A stretch of DNA of 25,185 nucleotides from a virus. Of the stretch, positions 7,022 to 13,256 are shown one piece after another. The stretch spans positions 1-25,185 of IMG/VR virus record IMGVR_UViG_3300048433_000215. One strand, 5' to 3'. Within the stretch, counting starts at the first letter, position 1, and every line of letters starts with the position of its first letter. The position numbers were made by a program, and so were the translations under genes. The notes below the pieces were generated by a model. That model saw nothing but the letters and a program-made list of their open reading frames with translations, made no database searches and was not told the origin of the DNA.

Positions 7022-7347
7022 TTGAATTGACTGACGCTGCTGTACAGAAATGTATTCAGAGAACTGAAGACAGACATATGAAGATGATACGTCTTGGTGT
7101 TACTTCAGGGGGATGTGTTGGTTTTGAATATGTTATTGAGTATGCGGATGAGTCTAAAGACGATGATATTGCTTTTGACTATGGTAAGTTTACTATAGTT
7201 ATTGATGAGATGTCATTACCTTACTTAGAAGAATCTACTTTAGATTGGACTAAGCAAGGTCTTAACGAGTATTTCAAGATAACAAACCCTAGAGAAGTAT
7301 CATCCTGTGGATGTGGGACTTCTATAGGATTTGACCCTTTACCATAA
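7018..7347 (+). CDS. iscA: A-type Fe-S carrier protein IscA/HesB
   Basis: The 109-residue protein carries the A-type carrier signature: one cysteine in TSGGCVGFEY (C33) and a C-terminal CGCG (C97, C99). Its length is that of bacterial IscA (about 107). A-type proteins receive clusters from IscU and pass them to target enzymes, or bind iron. Translation starts at a GTG (7018) that overlaps the iscU stop, so the two are coupled. The gene is the last of the rightward operon, and its end overlaps the end of the leftward TonB-dependent receptor gene by 9 bases. I see no terminator hairpin between them. ErpA or SufA would be alternative names within the same family; pairing with IscU favours IscA. 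Confidence 0.93.
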   Translation: MIELTDAAVQKCIQRTEDRHMKMIRLGVTSGGCVGFEYVIEYADESKDDDIAFDYGKFTIVIDEMSLPYLEESTLDWTKQGLNEYFKITNPREVSSCGCGTSIGFDPLP

Positions 7348-8814
7348 AAGATTCCAACTAAGTCTAAAGATACGTCCACCAGCCGCATAGTCTGGAATAT
7401 ACTCATACGAGTTATCTAATGCGTCTTCTATCTCAAGTTTGTAAGTACCTATTGCACCATTAGTGAAACTATAACTGATATTAAATGTACTGACATCGTC
7501 AATTAGTCTACCATCAAAGTCAACACCTTTATCAAACTCTCCTAGATACTCAATAGTAAATCCATAGTCTGTATATGCAATCTTTGTTCTATAGTTTGGA
7601 ACTCTTAGTTTATCTGAATCTGTAATCTCACCATATACAAATACCTTACCAATGTTCTTTTCTAATCTAATACCTCTAGACCTATATTCACCAGTGTTGA
7701 TATAAGAATAAGCATTCATATCAAAATCTATTCCTTCATCAAACTTATAGTAATACAGAGATAATCCTTTGTATCCTAATTCAGTTCCACGTCCTTGTTC
7801 TGGTAACAAGTTAGGATTTGCTGATACCCAAGAATCACCAAACTGTTCGTATAGATTAGGTAGTCGATAACTATTACCCATAGAGAATCTATATCCATTG
7901 TTTTCTAATCCTAGTCTTACAATACGTTCACCTTCTTCATACCTATATCCAAGACTTACATTGTCATTAGACCAAATATAGTAAGCAGCGTTTGTATATC
8001 TTTTTCTCTCACCGTAAGTTTCTTTCTGTGCAGTGACACCTAGTTCATGACCATTGTCATCATATAAAAGGATATCACCATAAGTTCTATCGGACTCAAT
8101 TACAGTTCCAGTATTATAGATTGATTCATTTGTAGTATGACCTAGAGTAAATCTATCATGGTCAATTGAAACATTAATCTTCTGACCTTCAACATTACAA
8201 TCGTCAGTCAATACAAAGTATTCATTATAACAACCGTCATAATCATACGAGTAGTCTACAACTTCTAGATTGTAGATATCATGTCCTAATTTAAATGTCT
8301 TGTTTTCATACCAATCGACTTCATCGTTGTCTGTCTTAACTGAACCAGATGTTCCACGATAAGTTGCGATTTGAAAGAATTCATGCTCTACCATCATCTT
8401 AGTTTTATCTGTCGATACTGTGGTATAGAATCCTTTTCCAAAGTCATCCTCTAATAGAACAACTCCTGCCATTGAACCACTACCATATCTAACACTGTTT
8501 GCACCAGATATAATTGTAACCCTTTGATTAGTTGATAGGTCTTGACCAAAGTCATACCATCCAGAACTAGGGTCATTTACTGGGATACCGTTCTTAAAAA
8601 CACCAGTATGTTTTGTATCTGTTCCAGACAATTGAAGACCATTAAATGCCCCAAGGACGAATGGTTTGGTAGGTTCGATTGTTGTTAATATGTTGTCTGA
8701 GGTAGGGTCTGCAACACCTTGGTATATTTTTGCACCTACTACAACAACTTCTTCGATTTCATTTGCATTAACGTTAAATGACATCAACGCTAATATTAAT
8801 ATTATTTTTTTCAT
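7339..8814 (-). CDS. TonB-dependent outer-membrane receptor, BtuB-like
   Basis: The 491-residue product has a signal peptide (MKKIILILALMSFNVNA, cut near residue 17) and then IEEVVVVGAK, a typical TonB box. A plug domain follows, with NGIPVNDPSSGWYDFG and RVTIISGANSVRYGSGSMAG, equivalent to the RVExIRGPxSxxYGSxAxGG motif of the family. The rest is a beta-barrel of alternating hydrophobic/aromatic strands ending in an aromatic residue (RLSWNLLW), as outer-membrane barrels do. The segment NSYRLPNLYEQFG...NPNLLPEQGRGTELGYKG recalls BtuB (SYKAPNLGQLYG...NPNLDPEKSKQWE). BtuB imports cobalamin using TonB energy. It is shorter than usual (about 590-700), with a reduced plug N-terminus and compact loops, but it is uninterrupted. 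AAGGA precedes the ATG. It follows gp32 after a strong terminator. The substrate may be cobalamin, a siderophore or something else. Confidence 0.88.
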   Translation of the reverse strand: MKKIILILALMSFNVNANEIEEVVVVGAKIYQGVADPTSDNILTTIEPTKPFVLGAFNGLQLSGTDTKHTGVFKNGIPVNDPSSGWYDFGQDLSTNQRVTIISGANSVRYGSGSMAGVVLLEDDFGKGFYTTVSTDKTKMMVEHEFFQIATYRGTSGSVKTDNDEVDWYENKTFKLGHDIYNLEVVDYSYDYDGCYNEYFVLTDDCNVEGQKINVSIDHDRFTLGHTTNESIYNTGTVIESDRTYGDILLYDDNGHELGVTAQKETYGERKRYTNAAYYIWSNDNVSLGYRYEEGERIVRLGLENNGYRFSMGNSYRLPNLYEQFGDSWVSANPNLLPEQGRGTELGYKGLSLYYYKFDEGIDFDMNAYSYINTGEYRSRGIRLEKNIGKVFVYGEITDSDKLRVPNYRTKIAYTDYGFTIEYLGEFDKGVDFDGRLIDDVSTFNISYSFTNGAIGTYKLEIEDALDNSYEYIPDYAAGGRIFRLSWNLLW

Positions 8815-8825
8815 TATTTTTCCTT

Positions 8826-8851
8826 AAAAAAAAGGGAGACCGAAGTCTCCC
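8826..8851 (-). terminator. Rho-independent terminator after gp32
   Basis: On the minus strand a perfect 7-bp stem GGGAGAC/GTCTCCC (8851-8834) with a UUCG tetraloop is followed by eight T (8833-8826). It lies between the gp32 stop and the start codon of the TonB-dependent receptor, 11 bases before that start. Confidence 0.92.
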
Positions 8852-8856
8852 CTTCC

Positions 8857-8875
8857 AACGTTACTAGTAAACGTT
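8857..8875. repeat. Imperfect palindrome at the gp32 stop
   Basis: AACGTTACT and AGTAAACGTT form an inverted repeat with one bulged base, just upstream (minus sense) of the terminator hairpin and touching the gp32 stop codon. It may add to 3' end structure; no protein site is recognised. Confidence 0.45.
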
Positions 8876-9792
8876 TAGTCTTCAGCAGCTAACTTTGCGA
8901 AGTATGATAAAGTATCATCTTCGTCAGTCGATGCTGTGATATTAGGTTCTGGTGCAGATGCAAGAACTTGTGGTTCTTTTTCTTTAGCAGCAACTACTTC
9001 CGCAGTCTGTGTTAAAGAATCATTCTTTACCGTTGAACCCGACCCAGTTGATTGACCCAGTACAACCTCTAAACGACTTTTCAGTTCGTCATAAGATTTG
9101 TATGAACCAGTATCAGCAAACTCACTTGAATCATGTAACTGATTGTATGTTGCTTCGAGTTTAGTTTCGTCACCTTCAAACAATGCAGAAGCGACTTTGA
9201 ACTCCGATTTATCATAGTTTCTGTAACCCGCAACATTACGAATCTTCAGTTGAAAATCCGCACCAGTCCAAAAGTCAAATGGATTGATTGGTTCTTCGCC
9301 AGGAAATTCAGGTTGCATCTTATCCATAACCTTATCAAAGATTTTCTTACCGAAGTCATAAAGGAATACTTTACCTTCGTTAGTAGGATTAGATGGGTCA
9401 CTAACAACTAAGATGTTTGCAACATAGTGAAGTCTACGCTTCTGTCTACGTGCAGTTTCTTTGTCTTCATCGATACCTGTGTTCCAAAGACGTGAGTTAT
9501 ATTCACTCACTGGGTCATTGTTACCTAGAGTAGTCAGAGACTTCTCAACGTACCATTGACCTGTTGGCCCTTTAAAGAAATGGTCAAAGTATCTTACCCA
9601 TGGTAATTCTGACCCTTCTGCGGCAGGAAGAAAACGAACAACTGCATATCCGTTACCACTGTCATCAACAGTTGGTTTCCAGAAACGAGTATCTTCGTAT
9701 TTGTTAGTTTGTTTTGTACCAGACATTTCCTGTGCGGCAGATGCCAGTTTGGACACATCGGTACGATTGGTTTTTAAGTTTGCAAAAGACAT
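8875..9792 (-). CDS. 32: Single-stranded DNA-binding protein gp32
   Basis: The 305-residue protein is T4 gp32, which coats single-stranded DNA in replication, recombination and repair. The N-terminal basic region (residues about 1-20) and the core are recognisable: GYAVVRFLPA, HYVANILVVSDPSNPTNEGK (T4 has YWANILVVKDPAAPENEGK), FLYDFGKKIFDK, and NPFDFWTGADFQLKIRNVAGYRNYDKSEF. The last part is the usual acidic, Ser/Thr-rich tail ending YFAKLAAED, which contacts other replication proteins. The zinc-binding cysteines of T4 gp32 are absent; the equivalent stretch reads GNNDPVSEYNSRLW, as I recall for marine relatives. Expression fits a perfect sigma70-type promoter at 9856-9884, with GGAG before the start. 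Confidence 0.95.
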   Translation of the reverse strand: MSFANLKTNRTDVSKLASAAQEMSGTKQTNKYEDTRFWKPTVDDSGNGYAVVRFLPAAEGSELPWVRYFDHFFKGPTGQWYVEKSLTTLGNNDPVSEYNSRLWNTGIDEDKETARRQKRRLHYVANILVVSDPSNPTNEGKVFLYDFGKKIFDKVMDKMQPEFPGEEPINPFDFWTGADFQLKIRNVAGYRNYDKSEFKVASALFEGDETKLEATYNQLHDSSEFADTGSYKSYDELKSRLEVVLGQSTGSGSTVKNDSLTQTAEVVAAKEKEPQVLASAPEPNITASTDEDDTLSYFAKLAAED

Positions 9793-9855
9793 ATTTATAT
9801 TCTCCGTATATTTGCGTATTTTAGTTTATCCACTTTATTCATAATATAGTTTCGT

Positions 9856-9884
9856 ATTATAACACTACAATCAAGTAATGTCAA
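9856..9884 (-). promoter_or_regulatory. Sigma70-type promoter for gp32
   Basis: On the minus strand TTGACA (9884-9879) and TATAAT (9861-9856) are both perfect consensus with a 17-base spacer. TG at the -14 position (GTGTTATAATAC) makes it an extended -10. It would start transcription about 60 bases before gp32. Confidence 0.9.
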
Positions 9885-10156
9885 CCTTTATTTAGGGAAA
9901 GGTCACCACCCTTTTCGAGAAAGTTAAGCTTCATTGCTTCAAACTCAATCTTCTCTTTGACAGATGTCGAAATATATTTCTTGACATCCTCAATCTCTAA
10001 GTTGTTCTGTTCACACAGATAAACAACCGTATCCATGTATGACATAGACTTTGTTCTCACACAGTCTTCAACCATACGTGTAAATTTCTTCTTGTTCATG
10101 AAGTTAGATTCTTCTTCCGAGGAATCTACTCCACCCATAATCATATCAACTTTCAT
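9881..10156 (-). CDS. 33: Late transcription coactivator gp33
   Basis: The 91-residue product resembles the marine form of T4 gp33, which bridges RNA polymerase, the sliding clamp and late promoters marked by TATAAATA. Typical stretches are KKFTRMVEDCVRTKSMSYMD, VVYLCEQNNLEIEDVKKYIS and KEKIEFEAMKLNFL. It lies next to gp32, as in T4 (59-33-32). The ATG at 10156 overlaps the end of the upstream gene and has GAGGATATAGAAG before it; a later in-frame start at 10136 (MGGVDSS) is possible. A minus-strand late box at 10178-10185 lies just upstream. Many late-type boxes in this window support the presence of this factor. Confidence 0.8.
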   Translation of the reverse strand: MKVDMIMGGVDSSEEESNFMNKKKFTRMVEDCVRTKSMSYMDTVVYLCEQNNLEIEDVKKYISTSVKEKIEFEAMKLNFLEKGGDLSLNKG

Positions 10157-10796
10157 CTTCTATATCCTCTTCCTCATTATTTATAACTTCTGGAACTGGA
10201 GGTTTTTCCAATTTAAATTGATTAGCATAGTCTGAATCCTTTGCGAACTCTTCTTCAAGTTCACGAGTCCAGACTTGTGCGATATCAGGATACCAACAAT
10301 TGTATTGACGTTTGGGAGTACCATCAGGATAGTATGCCATTGCGACACACACCTTCTGGATACGTCCCTCACGTTGTTCACCATAACGAAAATCTAACCA
10401 AACACCTTGAGACAGATATCTCTTCATGTTGGTTATGTAAGTGTTTAAGTCTATATATTCAGAACGTTCTTTCGCATTCTTAGAATTCTTATAACTTCTC
10501 ATTCCCTTTAGTTGGTCTTGATTACACTTCAACCACTCTTTGACTTTCTTCCAATGCAAGAAATGGTCTTCAGGTAAATCTCGAATGTCCTTGTGGACAG
10601 ACTTACTACCATCTGCACCTCTAGCTGCACGTGCTTTTGCAAGACGTTCAATCGCTGCTTCCCTTTGTTCTTCAGTCATAGGTTTGCGTGTGCGTTTGAC
10701 TTTCTTACGTTCGTAACCGAGTTCCTCTAAGGCACGTTTCTTATTCGCTTCCCTAGTCTTCTTCGCTTTTTGTGCTGCTGTTAGTTTCTTAACCAT
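10146..10796 (-). CDS. Conserved T4-like marine phage protein, unknown function
   Basis: The 216-residue protein begins with a strongly basic, helical region (residues 1-65: repeated KK, KRTRKPMTEEQREAAIERLAKARAA) that may bind nucleic acid. The core has HWKKVKEWLKCNQDQLKGM, YITNMKRYLSQGVWLDFRYG and VCVAMAYYPDGTPKRQYNCWYPDIAQVW. The C-terminus is acidic (NNEEEDIEDES). I recall very similar proteins next to gp33 and gp32 in marine T4-like phages, always as hypothetical. In T4 the helicase loader gp59 occupies this neighbourhood, but I cannot see a sequence match. It has its own TTGACT/TATACT promoter and overlaps the gp33 start by 11 bases. Confidence 0.8.
   Translation of the reverse strand: MVKKLTAAQKAKKTREANKKRALEELGYERKKVKRTRKPMTEEQREAAIERLAKARAARGADGSKSVHKDIRDLPEDHFLHWKKVKEWLKCNQDQLKGMRSYKNSKNAKERSEYIDLNTYITNMKRYLSQGVWLDFRYGEQREGRIQKVCVAMAYYPDGTPKRQYNCWYPDIAQVWTRELEEEFAKDSDYANQFKLEKPPVPEVINNEEEDIEDES
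10178..10185 (-). promoter_or_regulatory. Late promoter box before gp33
   Basis: The minus strand reads TATAAATA (plus TATTTATA) inside the last codons of the upstream gene, 21 bases before the gp33 ATG. Spacing suits a short leader, which would let the late coactivator feed its own late expression. Confidence 0.5.
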
Positions 10797-10805
10797 ATCT
10801 TATAT

Positions 10806-10834
10806 AGTATAACTTATACTGCGTTAAAAGTCAA
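10806..10834 (-). promoter_or_regulatory. Sigma70-type promoter
   Basis: On the minus strand TTGACT (10834-10829) and TATACT (10811-10806) are separated by 17 bases. The initiation point would fall very close to the ATG at 10796, giving a leader of only a few bases. Confidence 0.75.
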
Positions 10835-11068
10835 GAGCGAATCTACACGGAATGAACGCCAGTCCTGTAAATCCAAATCAAATACACGAACCGCAAGTTG
10901 GTTCTTTTCAGTATTTGCGTTTGCATCTGTCTTAGGCATTTTATCCTGTGGTATCTGTTCGGATACCAGTGTTGCTCTCATATTACGAACTTCTCCATCC
11001 TTTACTTTCGTAAACGATAAGTTCACTACACCTTCCCGTAAGGTGTCAACGATTTCTTGGTATTTCAT
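10814..11068 (-). CDS. Small phage protein, DUF2693-like
   Basis: The 84-residue protein starts MKYQEIVDTLREGVVNLSFT. I chose the ATG at 11068 because GGAGAAAG precedes it at the right distance; a longer reading would run back into the upstream gene. The pattern LREGVVNLSFTKVKDGEVRNMRATL followed by a C-terminal VFDLDLQDWRSFRVDSL looks like DUF2693, a small beta-rich (SH3-like) phage family of unknown role. The end of the gene contains the promoter for the next one (10806-10834). The match is from memory of the motif. Confidence 0.75.
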   Translation of the reverse strand: MKYQEIVDTLREGVVNLSFTKVKDGEVRNMRATLVSEQIPQDKMPKTDANANTEKNQLAVRVFDLDLQDWRSFRVDSLLTFNAV

Positions 11069-11081
11069 TTCTTTCTCCATT

Positions 11082-11639
11082 TTAAAATCCACCGACTGCT
11101 TGTTGATACCACCATGGCATTGCACGGTTAGTCCACTTCGCAAAGTCTTTCTTTTCATTGATATAGTAGTAGCGATATGCTTCTACAGGGTCTTCACGTT
11201 TGCAATACTCAGGCATTGCTTGTGCGAATTTGGTTGTGGTCACTGTCTGTTTGATATTGCGTGGTGCAAACCATAACTGACCACTAAGTTTGTCATCGGT
11301 CATATGTATCTTACCGTAACGATGGGTGTACTCTTTACACAACGCTTTGAAGTGTTTATACAACCATCGATAGTTCTTGTCATTATCACGTACCCAAATA
11401 TTAGATGGGTGATTGACATGAGATGCTTTGTACAAGAGTTCTTCTTGTGCAGTTGGTTTTAGTCTCCATCGTTTGATGTTACGACCATTCTTGGTCTTGT
11501 CCAAATACAATTCACCATCTAGTACACGATGTGCAGTAGACAGTAGCTGTCCGTATTCGACAACCATCTTGACCACGTGTTTGTCACACATCATCTGTGC
11601 GGCAATTGTAGGGTCTTGGTCTAAATGGAATATGTTCAT
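11082..11639 (-). CDS. Conserved phage protein, unknown function
   Basis: The 185-residue protein starts MNIFHLDQDPTIAAQMMCDK, then HVVKMVVEYGQLLSTAHRVL, later HVNHPSNIWVRDNDKNYRWL and KWTNRAMPWWYQ. Conserved histidines, aspartates and tryptophans suggest an enzyme or a metal-binding protein, and I recall similar MNIFxLDxDPxxAAxxxCDKHVVKM proteins in many phages, annotated as hypothetical. The layout of early Cys-Asp-Lys-His and Glu-Tyr has a loose resemblance to pyrimidine-dimer glycosylases but I would not assign that. The ATG overlaps the stop of the upstream gene (ATGA), and a perfect promoter lies 78 bases upstream. Confidence 0.75.
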   Translation of the reverse strand: MNIFHLDQDPTIAAQMMCDKHVVKMVVEYGQLLSTAHRVLDGELYLDKTKNGRNIKRWRLKPTAQEELLYKASHVNHPSNIWVRDNDKNYRWLYKHFKALCKEYTHRYGKIHMTDDKLSGQLWFAPRNIKQTVTTTKFAQAMPEYCKREDPVEAYRYYYINEKKDFAKWTNRAMPWWYQQAVGGF

Positions 11640-11911
11640 AGATGTGATATCTCCACAAGTAATTTATCGACTTCACCCATTGTTAGGTGACCGACAACAT
11701 CTTCAGTTATACCAGTATTATAACACAACGCACCTTCATTGTCAAGTACTGCAAGTTCATATAGACCTTTCTTACCACCGTAAGAGAAGTCATGTTTGAC
11801 TACAGATGCACCATAACCATTATCAAATTTGTAGACGAGTTGATACCCATCTACTTCAGGCATCTCGAATTTCTCGACCATACACCCACCATTCATAAGT
11901 CTATCTGCCAT
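11636..11911 (-). CDS. Small hypothetical protein
   Basis: This 91-residue protein starts at 11911 after GGGAGGCGGCATA, a good ribosome site, and the ATG overlaps the stop of the upstream gene (TAATG). The sequence includes FEMPEVDGYQLVYKFDNGYG, VVKHDFSYGGKKGLYELAVL and DVVGHLTMGEVDKLL. It looks like a small alternating-strand domain with a C-terminal helix. No family is recognised. The gene contains the promoter of the following gene. Confidence 0.75.
   Translation of the reverse strand: MADRLMNGGCMVEKFEMPEVDGYQLVYKFDNGYGASVVKHDFSYGGKKGLYELAVLDNEGALCYNTGITEDVVGHLTMGEVDKLLVEISHL
11717..11745 (-). promoter_or_regulatory. Sigma70-type promoter inside a gene
   Basis: On the minus strand TTGACA (11745-11740) and TATAAT (11722-11717) are perfect consensus with a 17-base spacer and TG before the -10 (GTGTTATAATAC). 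It lies within the coding region of the 91-residue gene and would drive the gene starting at 11639. Confidence 0.88.
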
Positions 11912-12390
11912 TATGCCGCCTCCCTATACTGGTCACTGGTCATAACTCTACCATCGGTTAGATGTAGGTGATACTCACCAGACTCGTCATCACCCAAGAC
12001 CCAAGTTCTTTCGGTCTTTGCGATATCGGATTTCATGTAACCATACTCACCATTTATGGTGGTTCTAGTCGCATGGAACTTAGTACCAGAAAAATTCCTT
12101 AACATAATAGGAGTCTCCCACTTCTCAACGTGGTTGGTGATATCGAAATCAATATCATCTATTACTTCTGCACTAATGACATATTCTTCACATGCCTCAT
12201 TACTGAACTCAATTTTAGAATACAACTCTTCGTAGTATCCTTCAGATTGAGCTTGTTCTATGGACACATAGTCCACAATGTAGGTGCTACCACCCTTGTT
12301 CTTCCAATAGGATTCGGAGACACCGTGGACATAATCCTCATTATGTGCGGCATAGTTCTCTTTATATTGGGTTTGAATAACTAATTTCAT
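11911..12390 (-). CDS. Hypothetical phage protein
   Basis: The 159-residue product starts MKLVIQTQYKENYAAHNEDY. It is rich in acidic and aromatic residues, with GGSTYIVDYVSIEQAQ and a Trp-rich second half ending in HLTDGRVMTSDQYREAA. I recall MKLVIQTQYxENY proteins as hypothetical genes of marine T4-like phages. GAGAGGAAATT gives a good ribosome site. A perfect sigma70 promoter lies 36-64 bases upstream. No catalytic motif is clear. Confidence 0.78.
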   Translation of the reverse strand: MKLVIQTQYKENYAAHNEDYVHGVSESYWKNKGGSTYIVDYVSIEQAQSEGYYEELYSKIEFSNEACEEYVISAEVIDDIDFDITNHVEKWETPIMLRNFSGTKFHATRTTINGEYGYMKSDIAKTERTWVLGDDESGEYHLHLTDGRVMTSDQYREAA

Positions 12391-12425
12391 AATTTCCTCT
12401 CATAGTTCTCATTATCAATACAAGT

Positions 12426-12454
12426 ATTATAACACTATTTACGCAAGTTGTCAA
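12426..12454 (-). promoter_or_regulatory. Sigma70-type promoter
   Basis: On the minus strand TTGACA (12454-12449), a 17-base spacer and TATAAT (12431-12426) are perfect consensus, preceded by TG (GTGTTATAAT-type extended -10). The -35 overlaps the last codons of the 52-residue gene, whose stop lies in the spacer. Confidence 0.9.
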
Positions 12455-12593
12455 GCAAAAATTGATTATTTTTTTCAACGTACTCGTCAAAGGTAAGTAG
12501 AGGTTCGTTATAAATGTCTCTTTCACGACAGTTTTCTTGATACATCTCACGAGCAAATATCTCGAATTCATCACGTTCATCTTTGGGTAACAT
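12435..12593 (-). CDS. Small acidic protein (52 residues)
   Basis: This short gene opens MLPKDERDEFEIFAREMYQE and ends in DEYVEKNNQFLLDNLRK. AGGAAAATAACT before the ATG (12593) is a proper ribosome site. The reading frame matches the spacing of its neighbours, whereas the other open frame here (12362-12580) lacks a ribosome site and overlaps the next gene. The protein is highly charged and helical. No function is known. The end of its coding region contains the -35 box of the following promoter. Confidence 0.7.
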   Translation of the reverse strand: MLPKDERDEFEIFAREMYQENCRERDIYNEPLLTFDEYVEKNNQFLLDNLRK

Positions 12594-12595
12594 AG

Positions 12596-12892
12596 TTATT
12601 TTCCTATATGTTTAACGTCACCACGGGGGATGACTTGGTATGCACCTTTATTGTATGCGGGTGCGACAGTAAACTTCTTGGACTCTTCTAATTTATAAGA
12701 GTTGTCTTTTTGAGGGACATAACCCATGTCACTAGCGGACGGGTATTTCTTACGATGGTCTTCACCATTACCTATAGAGTAGTTTTCAAGAGGTTTGAAC
12801 TCAGGTTTGCGTTTGGGGGTCTTCTTCCATGCATTCGTCTTACGTTTACGACCATGCATGTCGTATTTCATTGAACCGTGAAATGTTTGCAT
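12596..12892 (-). CDS. Basic small hypothetical protein
   Basis: The 98-residue product is very basic in its first 35 residues (MKYDMHGRKRKTNAWKKTP), followed by a polar segment with NYSIGNGEDHRKKYPSASDM and a C-terminal TVAPAYNKGAYQVIPRGDV. GGAGATATAG precedes the ATG at 12892 and a sigma70 promoter lies 26-54 bases upstream, so it is the first gene of the leftward early-type group. I do not recognise a family; nucleic-acid binding is possible from the charge but unproved. Confidence 0.75.
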   Translation of the reverse strand: MQTFHGSMKYDMHGRKRKTNAWKKTPKRKPEFKPLENYSIGNGEDHRKKYPSASDMGYVPQKDNSYKLEESKKFTVAPAYNKGAYQVIPRGDVKHIGK

Positions 12893-12908
12893 CTATATCT
12901 CCAGACTA

Positions 12909-12916
12909 TATAAATA
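12909..12916 (+). promoter_or_regulatory. Late promoter box upstream of coiled-coil gene
   Basis: An exact TATAAATA on the plus strand, 67 bases before the ATG at 12984. It lies just downstream of the opposing leftward sigma70 promoter's -10, so leftward early and rightward late transcription start in the same short gap. Confidence 0.5.
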
Positions 12917-12917
12917 C

Positions 12918-12946
12918 ACTATACAGGATAAAACACACTTTGTCAA
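12918..12946 (-). promoter_or_regulatory. Sigma70-type promoter
   Basis: On the minus strand TTGACA (12946-12941), 17 bases, TATAGT (12923-12918). It would start transcription near 12911, about 20 bases before the ATG at 12892. Confidence 0.85.
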
Positions 12947-12968
12947 GTGTTTTTTACAATTATTTAAA

Positions 12969-12992
12969 GGTATAAATAGAACTATGAGTAAT
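12969..12992 (+). repeat. 24-bp direct repeat, copy 2
   Basis: Identical to 2698-2721: GG, TATAAATA, GAACT and ATGAGTAAT. Sequences on either side differ, so the repeat is confined to promoter and first codons. Confidence 0.85.
12971..12978 (+). promoter_or_regulatory. Late promoter box abutting a start codon
   Basis: TATAAATA is followed by GAACTATG, the same arrangement as at 2700. Initiation would fall on or beside the AUG. AAAGG lies upstream of the box, too far for a usual ribosome site (about 14 bases). Confidence 0.55.
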
Positions 12993-13256
12993 TCAAACGA
13001 ACTATTTGATTTCGGATTCACCCTTGTAGATGAGAATGAACTAGAGGTTGTGCAACAAGCACAAGCGTCAGTTGCTTCTACTACTGCATCTGTGTCCGAA
13101 ACTCAAGAAAAACTAGACACGTTGTTTAATGCGGTTCAACCCCTATTGAACAATCTAAAACAGAATCCAGAGAAAGAATACATTCTCTGGCCAAATCGTC
13201 TCGAAAAGATAGAACAATTCGAAGACCACATTCAAAAGATTTATAAGGGGACATAA
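12984..13256 (+). CDS. Small coiled-coil phage protein
   Basis: The 90-residue protein opens MSNSNELFDFGFTLVDENEL, then has an Ala/Ser/Gln-rich helical stretch (residues about 23-50) and LFNAVQPLLNNLKQNPEKEY followed by ILWPNRLEKIEQFEDHIQKI. Proteins ending in PxKxYIxWPNRxxKIxQF are, as I recall, common small genes in marine T4-like phages. A coiled-coil virion or assembly factor is likely. It opens a rightward, late-type operon and overlaps the next start by 1 base (TAATG). Confidence 0.75.
   Translation: MSNSNELFDFGFTLVDENELEVVQQAQASVASTTASVSETQEKLDTLFNAVQPLLNNLKQNPEKEYILWPNRLEKIEQFEDHIQKIYKGT

Noticed and set aside
7010-7025. Frameshift fusion between iscU and iscA
   Set aside because: The overlap is a simple GTGA stop-start; there is no slippery run, and both proteins are complete by themselves.
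9792-9799. TATAAATA on the minus strand at the gp32 start
   Set aside because: It overlaps the gp32 ATG and fills the space between GGAG and the start; gp32 already has a perfect sigma70-type promoter.
11043-12384. Plus-strand open frames within the small-gene region
   Set aside because: They are shadows of the minus-strand genes, with no ribosome sites and sequences not resembling proteins.
12362-12580. Open frame of 72 codons on the minus strand
   Set aside because: It has no ribosome site, overlaps the start of the next gene and covers the consensus promoter; the other frame (12435-12593) has a proper ribosome site and fits its neighbours.
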